Source of the DNA: Antedon mediterranea
Taxonomy: Eukaryota > Echinodermata > Crinoidea > Comatulida > Antedonidae
Length of the DNA: 64,000 nt
Direction: 5' to 3'
Assembly: GCF_964355755.1 (NCBI RefSeq)
Contig: NC_092674.1
Span: forward strand, 5,213,001 to 5,277,000
Below the pieces are notes generated by a model. The model was given only the letters and a program-made list of their open reading frames with translations, ran no database searches and had not been told where the DNA came from. Positions 58,058-64,000 of this stretch are shown here, piece by piece. Made by a program: the position numbers and the translations under genes. Position 1 is the stretch's first letter. Each line of letters starts with the position of its first letter.

Positions 58058-59639
58058 TTAAAGCTATAAACAAATAGTGGACCACAGGCATTTCCAGATT
58101 ACCCTATGGGGAGTAAATGTGGTGTCTATTCATATTTTAGTCAAATACAAATCAACAAAATACTTAATAGCATTCCAAAATGCTGTAAATCAATTAAAAG
58201 TAAAATAATTAAAAAGCTAAAAGTAATGTATGCCACATATACATACCGTTTCTTTATAATACAGAAATTTCAGATGTTGTTTTAGTGCCCATTTAATTTT
58301 GCTAGAAATTGTAGACAGAAGTTTTTACGAGGTAAACCTCAGTAAACCGTTAACATTATTAAATTTGCTCTCCTGGGAAATTACGAGGGAAAAAAATCCA
58401 ATAAGCCTTAAAATAACCTTGATCGTATAAATAAAATAAAATGATACACTGAATTTTAGAAATTGTATATTTATCTGTGAAAAAACCTGATTTTTATATT
58501 ACAAACTGCATAAATTGTACATTTGTGAAGTAATAAAAACACTGTAGTTCGTAAAGAAAAATGACTTCACGTTCTGATTTTTAGATATTTGATAAATTTC
58601 GTAGGTAGTTCAATACATCTGAACAATGATAAGCTTCCTATATTATGCCAAGCTATGTTGCAGTATAAATACATACATACAAACAAATTATCATCATATT
58701 GGTGCAGTAATTGCTAATTCCTTTAGGTTTGAATTTGAATCTAACCCTAGCCATCAACACAAGCTTGGCATGAATGTTAAGACTCAGACAGCGTCTACGA
58801 CGAGTTGTCTTATCGGGAGAAAATTTAACATGTTTAATGGTTAGTGATTATGTTATGGGTTCGAGTTCCAAACAAGAATTAGTTGATTTTTTTGACAATT
58901 AAGTATTCTCAAATTTACTTTGGATTATGTCAAAATGATTCTACTGCAGTAACTTTATTTCGTTCCTGTAGTAACGTTATGTCTTAATTGTAGAAGTAAG
59001 ACTCCCTGCAAACAGTGTTTATGATTGCTCCAGAAAATTGCACTTCAAATTTAGACAAAATGTAGTTACTGCAGTAACTGCAGTACTGTAGAATAGTTTT
59101 GAAATGGTAAAAATTATGTCAATTTCATGGTCAATTTATACACAGGCCTATTTGACCAATATTAATAAAAATATTTCTTACATAAGGAACTACATAGTAT
59201 TATTAATATTATTCAATGATCAATATTATATTATTGTTTAAATATTTGCAAGGTGAGGATATTAAATTTTATGTTTGCACAAACGCTACCCAGGAATAAT
59301 TTAATAATACAATTCTAATATTTAATATTGTTATAAAACATATTATTACAATATTACAATATTTGTAGATTGAATATACTTGAATTAAACAATTTTTATG
59401 ATGAATTTATATCTTTAGAGAAAATTCTCTGATTCTTTTTATTACACCAAATTGAAATATAGTATACGAATAAAAAAAATGATATTTAATTTTTTTAATT
59501 CATTAAAATGTTATTATCACTAAGCCAATATCACTGCAATTAAAGTAAACAATTCTAGGAATTGAAATGATACATATATTTAATTTAATGAAAATTGAAT
59601 CTAAAAATATTAAAACTATATTTGAAATATCATATGTGT

Positions 59640-59950
59640 ATGATATATTTATTTATTTATTTGTTCTTTCTTTAAACTGAAATACACTTTCAATACAAAT
59701 GTACTGATTTCCAAAGTGGTTCAGTAAACATATTTACAACAAAAATAAAATATAAAAGAAAAACAAAAAGAAAGAAAACAGATATAAAACTATTTACAAT
59801 TGTGAAGGCAAAAAGGTTAATACATATATGTTTTCTATAGTGAAGATTTAAAAGTTGCCAAAGACATATTATGGAGTTCTGATTTTATGTTATTTAGTAG
59901 AGAATTCCATATAGTGAGACAATACCTCTCCCAACTCACACAAGTATTGA
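59640..59950 (-). mobile_element. LINE 3' end remnant
   Basis: On the minus strand one frame reads WNSLLNNIKSELHNMSLATF then KSSL and a stop, the familiar end of jockey/CR1-type reverse transcriptases. The 3' UTR runs to an AATAAATAAATAAATA terminus at about 59645. Confidence 0.75.
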
Positions 59951-60204
59951 TAGAAAATGAGTATACAGTACAATGTATAATAATAGTGAAAAAATAATTG
60001 AGAACAATTTTGTTGAACAGGCCATGTTAATGAATGGTTAATAGTTATTTACTTGTTTATTTTGTCTATTTATAAGCAATAATCATTTTTTTTTTGCAAA
60101 AGAGAATAACTTTATTTTATTTCAGCTATTAGAGTCTAATAGATGCTACTAATTTGTCTGTCTGTTTTACTTTATCGTTTTGATTTAGCTTTTGCTTTTT
60201 TGAT

Positions 60205-61345
60205 TATTTTGTATCACCATTGAGATTCAGACACTGATACCCACAGCATTTCCATTTTTTTCAGTGCTTATTTTATTTGTATCTCCATTGAGATCTAGCC
60301 ACTGGTACCCACAGCATTGTCATTTTTTCAGTGCTTATTTTATTTGTATCTCCATTGAGATCTAGCCACTGATACCCACAGCATTGTCATTTTTTCAGTG
60401 CTTATTTTATTTGTATCTCCATTGAGATCTAGCCACTGATACACACAGCATTGTCATTTTTTCAGTGCTTATTTTATTTTGTATCTCCATTGAGATCCAG
60501 TTACTGATACCCACAGCATTGTCATTTTTTCAGTGCTTATTTTATTTTGTATCTCCATTGAGATCCAGCCACTGATACCCACAGCATTGTCATTTTTTCA
60601 GTGCTTATTTTATTTGTATCTCCATTGAGATCTAGCCACTGATACACACAGCATTGTCATTTTTTCAGTGCTTATTTTATTTTGTATCTCCATTGAGATC
60701 TAGCCACTGATACACACAGCATTGTCATTTTTTCAGTGCTTATTTTATTTTGTATCTCCATTGAGATCCAGCCACTGATACCCACAGCATTGTCATTTTT
60801 TTCAATGTTTATTTTATTTGTATCTCCATTGAGATCCAGCCACTGATACACACAGCATTGTCATTTTTTCAGTGCTTATTTTATTTGTATCTCCATTGAG
60901 ATCCAGCCACTGATACCCACAGCATTGTCATTTTTTCAGTGCTTTTTTTATTTTGTATCTCCATTGAGATCCAGCCACTGATACCCACAGCATTGTCATT
61001 TTTTCAGTGCTTTTTTTATTTTGTATCTCCATTGAGATCCAGCCACTGATACACACAGCATTGTCATTTTTTCAGTGCTTATTTTATTTTGTATCTCCAT
61101 TGAGATCCAGCCACTGATACACACAGCATTGTCATTTTTTCAGTGCTTATTTTATTTGTATCTCCATTGAGATCCAGCCACTGATACTCACAGCATTGTC
61201 ATTTTTTCAGTGCTTATTTTATTTTGTATCTCCATTGAGATTCAGCCACTGATACCCACACCAGTGTCATTTTTCCAGTGCTTATTTATTTTGTATCTCC
61301 ATTGAGATCCACTGATACAAACAGCATTGTCATTTTTTCAGTAAT
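60205..61345. repeat. 67-bp minisatellite, about 17 units
   Basis: Units of 66-69 bp with CTCCATTGAGATCTAGCCAC, TGATACCCACAGCATTGTCA and TTTTTTCAGTGCTTATTTTA. It is the same unit as in the 10.6-kb array, with mixed CCC/CAC and CTAG/CCAG variants distributed in a patchy order. Left flank TTTACTTTATCGTTTTGATT and right flank TTTGCTTTTGGATTTGAT match the single-unit copy at 18.0 kb. Confidence 0.96.
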
Positions 61346-61874
61346 TTGCTTTTGGATTTGATTATTAAAAACATTGAAGTGGTTTATTGGTAGGAATGTC
61401 TCCATCTCAAGCACAAGAATCTCCCAGACTTCATCGAATGTTGCCACTTATTATTTCTTAATTAATTATAGTAAAGTTGTTGTAGTTTAATAGTAGAATG
61501 TTTACGTATTAATAAGGTTTAGTCTCAGTTAGAATGGATTCCACTTTAGAAGGCCTCTTACTTAATCAGCTTTAAGTTGACGCCATTAGATGAGATTTTC
61601 TTTATTACTTTTTCTAGAAACTGTAAAGAAGTTCCATGTTGTTTAATAACGTTTCAAAGTTCTTTAAATTAAGAGAAATATCTTGTTTCGTTGCTTACAG
61701 TAAAGTTGATTAGGTTTGTTTTATGCAATTCCAACGCATTTAATGATTTTGCAGTAATTAAACTTTTTCATTACAATTGTTAAATGAAAATATGGCAGTG
61801 AAGTGTCTGTGTTACAATTTAAATGAAGAAAAAGTTCAGTATTAAATGAATGTTCTCCTGATGTAATGTTTAAC

Positions 61875-62480
61875 TTACATTCTAGGCCCATCCCCCTCTG
61901 CATACTCAATCGACACCCCCTCCCCCTTCCCCTTGCTGCAATGTCTATACAACAGTACAACCTTCACTCTATGAATTACAGTAGAATTTTACTTGTATTA
62001 ATCTATCAATTAGCATATATCATATATTTTTGTCACACATGTCCACCAGTGTATAACTATGTGTTATTTCCCCCAATAGCCCTCCCCCCCCTCCCCCATC
62101 CCAAAGTCAATCCCCCCCCCCCCCATTTTCTGTAATGTCTACTAATGTCTTTATCAGTAGTGTATCATATATATTTATGTCACATATGTAAGCATATGTT
62201 CCACCCCATACTCGGTTCTTCACACATTATCCCGCACCCCCCCCCCCCCCAACTCTATACCACTTTAGTAACCACAAAACAATTTCTATGATTTATATAG
62301 AATTGTACCTGAACTACTCTATCATTAGAGTACCATATTCACTGTTGTCACATGTCCATCTCCCCCTCCCCTTCTTGCCCTGCTACATTGTGTAATAACC
62401 TACATTCTATGATTAACAGTAGCCGTTTAACTCGACAGTTTAATCATCAACTCTGAGTATTTTTGTCCGTGTCCATCAAT
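61875..62480. repeat. Diverged repeat with poly-C blocks, about three to four units
   Basis: C-rich blocks at about 61886-61935, 62068-62128, 62225-62255 and 62355-62385 alternate with an AT-rich part containing TCTATGAATTACAGTAGAAT, a CTATC(A/T)ATTAG word and GTCACACATGTCCACC. Unit length is about 140-190 bp. The C runs cause an open frame without coding meaning. Confidence 0.8.
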
Positions 62481-62654
62481 CAAGTAGTTTTCACCTTTAG
62501 TGTACAACAATATACAAATCAAATGCGACCAAGACATTCAGTAAAACTTTGTACTGCAGGTTTAACAGTGGAAAAATAGTGTAAATGATGATGATATTTG
62601 GATGATGATATTGAATAAAGAAACATTTTTTATAGAACTCAGTTTTTATATTTT

Positions 62655-62735
62655 TGAATTGAATTGAATTGATTTATTGTACTGTACAAAAAAAGCAGCG
62701 GGGAAAATAGCAAAAGAAAAAAAATTGCAAGTCAG
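62655..62735 (-). mobile_element. LINE or SINE 3' tail
   Basis: GAATTGAATTGAATTGATTT on the plus strand is the inverted end of a TCAAT-repeating retroposon tail, like those at 12890 and 19290. The coding part is not preserved. Confidence 0.5.
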
Positions 62736-62914
62736 TGGCCATATTTACCAATCACACTTAAGTGACATTATTTCCCTTAAATATTAAGTATTTCACTTTA
62801 ACTCAATGAATATTCAAGTATTTTCCTTCAATTGTATTCACTTAGATAGAAGATTTTTTTTTATTTTAAGAGTGTTTCTCTTAGCCTAAGTGTGAATGGT
62901 GAATACGGCCACTG
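62733..62914. mobile_element. MITE with CAGTGGCC termini, second copy
   Basis: CAGTGGCCATATTTACCAAT and GAATGGTGAATACGGCCACT are inverted. The interior mirrors the copy at 39774-39937: TTATTTCCCTTAAATATTAA facing TGTATTCACTTAGATAGAAG. Confidence 0.88.
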
Positions 62915-64000
62915 GCGGCCCCTGTTTACAACACTGTAGTGACATTGGTGCAAAACCCAAGTTTATCTCATAGTTGTTTTTCGCATAGTGTAAATGGAAA
63001 TGGCTTCAGTGTTCAACTCTGTTTCTCTCAGCGATAGGTAGTATGAATGGCGTATACAATAAAGTATAAATAATACAGCAGCATGTGATATTCACATTAC
63101 ATTTAAATATTCACAAAAACACTGTTTTTCCAAAAAACAACTCTCTTTCTGTTGAATTGTTTATATTATCAAAAAAATATGAAGTATTAATATTATACAC
63201 AGTTAAATTATTAATATTAATAATTACAAATGGATTTCATAATCTTGTCATTGAGTCTCTCAAAATTATTTACATTAACAGAAACTAATTTTAATTTGAG
63301 TTAATTCCACTTTGTTCCTCCGCAAGACTTCACGTTATTTTCACAATCTCTTAATTCATATTTCACTGTTCGCTTGTTGTGCAATAACAAATGTGGTGTG
63401 CAATTTCTAAATGTCAAGAAATGATGGGATTGCGTTCATTAGATCATCTCGTTTTGAACAATGAATTGTGGAAGCTTTCAACTATGAGTCATTTTACATC
63501 GTTAATTCATGTTTTTTTTGCTAAGATAATTCTTAGTTTAACTGATGGATGAGCCTATTGTTTAACTTCATATATGACATTATCTCCTCAGTATCATCGG
63601 CAAATTCTGTATTACAGTGTCACATATTTATTACATGTGCCACCTGTATTATGTTAGATTTAGAATTTGGCCTATGATACTGGAATCACATGTGATACAT
63701 ATGTGATGCTGTATTATTTGCATAATGATACTGGATAATTAGATATAAGAATTTGCTAGAATAAGAAACATTCACATACTATCATCTTTTTATTCTGGTG
63801 ACAATGAAATTGTGTATTAATCCTTTTGATCCAGGTGATGCCGAGTGTGAATATTTTTAGTATAATTTCTTTTGGAAACCTCATCCAACCAAACCCAACC
63901 ATATTTCTCTTATTGGCCACCCAAATTCAGCTCACCTAACCCCTATCCAACCTATATCTAATGATACAAACTTTATCCAGATATCACTACACAATGTTGA

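Larger units (their letters stand above)
33533..64000 (+). other. KCNK13: Probable first intron of the KCNK gene, running off the window
   Basis: Over 30 kb without any exon I can recognise. I looked for a continuation starting with a GFG/GYG-M-TP motif after an acceptor and saw none. Contents are repeats, listed separately, and AT-rich filler; 40.9-46.4 kb in particular holds little but AT-rich sequence, with a retroposon-tail-like piece (40890-41040), a 14-bp tandem repeat (43320-43425), one MITE and a lone B-box-like piece near 45535. A long intron at this place is known for vertebrate KCNK12/13. A GC-richer patch (41360-41570) has a 63-codon minus frame of unknown meaning. Confidence 0.55.

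Noticed and set aside
33533-64000. Second exon of the potassium channel
   Set aside because: I looked for an acceptor followed by a GFG/GYG-M-TP-type continuation in the phase set by the donor at 33533 and found none; short exons could still have escaped reading by eye.

Overview
This is AT-rich animal nuclear DNA: genes are split by GT-AG introns, dispersed repeats are dense, and nothing looks bacterial (no operons or compact reading frames). The gene families, the many GGCCTA-rich stretches and the density of short palindromic elements fit a marine invertebrate deuterostome such as an echinoderm. That taxonomic call is an inference; no single base string proves it.

Three genes can be supported. 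(1) On the minus strand, about 6154 to 3310, a small gene of at least four exons encodes an acidic N-terminal region followed by a PDZ-like fold split over three exons; I do not recognise its family and its 3' end is uncertain. (2) On the minus strand, 25939 to 12116, an almost complete ARMC3 orthologue of about 18 coding exons (about 847 residues assembled) runs from the conserved MGKK start, through a long armadillo-repeat block, to the C-terminal EDR1/CTR1/ARMC3-type domain. One junction (exon 14 to 15) does not keep phase and probably hides a small exon. A likely non-coding first exon and a promoter with a perfect CRE overlapping an X-box-like site lie near 26.45-26.52 kb. (3) On the plus strand, 33181 to 33532, the first coding exon of a two-pore-domain potassium channel of the THIK (KCNK12/13) type ends inside the first selectivity filter. 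The rest of the channel was not found, so 33.5-64 kb is probably one very long intron. ARMC3 and the channel gene are arranged head to head, about 7.2 kb apart.

Everything else is repeats. One TA-flanked MITE family (termini like AAGCTCTGTCTACACTATC) has about fifteen copies. A second palindromic family carrying inverted CCAAT boxes has about nine copies, five of them clustered at 28.6-31.1 kb between the two divergent genes. A GGTGTCCC-type repeat is both dispersed and tandemly expanded. A 66-67 bp minisatellite is expanded at 10.6 and 60.2 kb, with a single-unit relative at 18.0 kb. There are also tRNA-derived SINEs, several LINE 3' ends, two TTAA-flanked piggyBac-like non-autonomous elements (49641-50266 and 57553-58057), a recent 1.09-kb tandem duplication (about 7.3-9.47 kb) and several intronic tandem arrays, including a 2.7-kb region of repeated TGTGNAAACACA motifs.

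All gene models were assembled by eye from splice-site, phase and family knowledge, without alignment software or transcripts. Repeat boundaries are good to roughly 5-20 bases unless an exact terminus is given.
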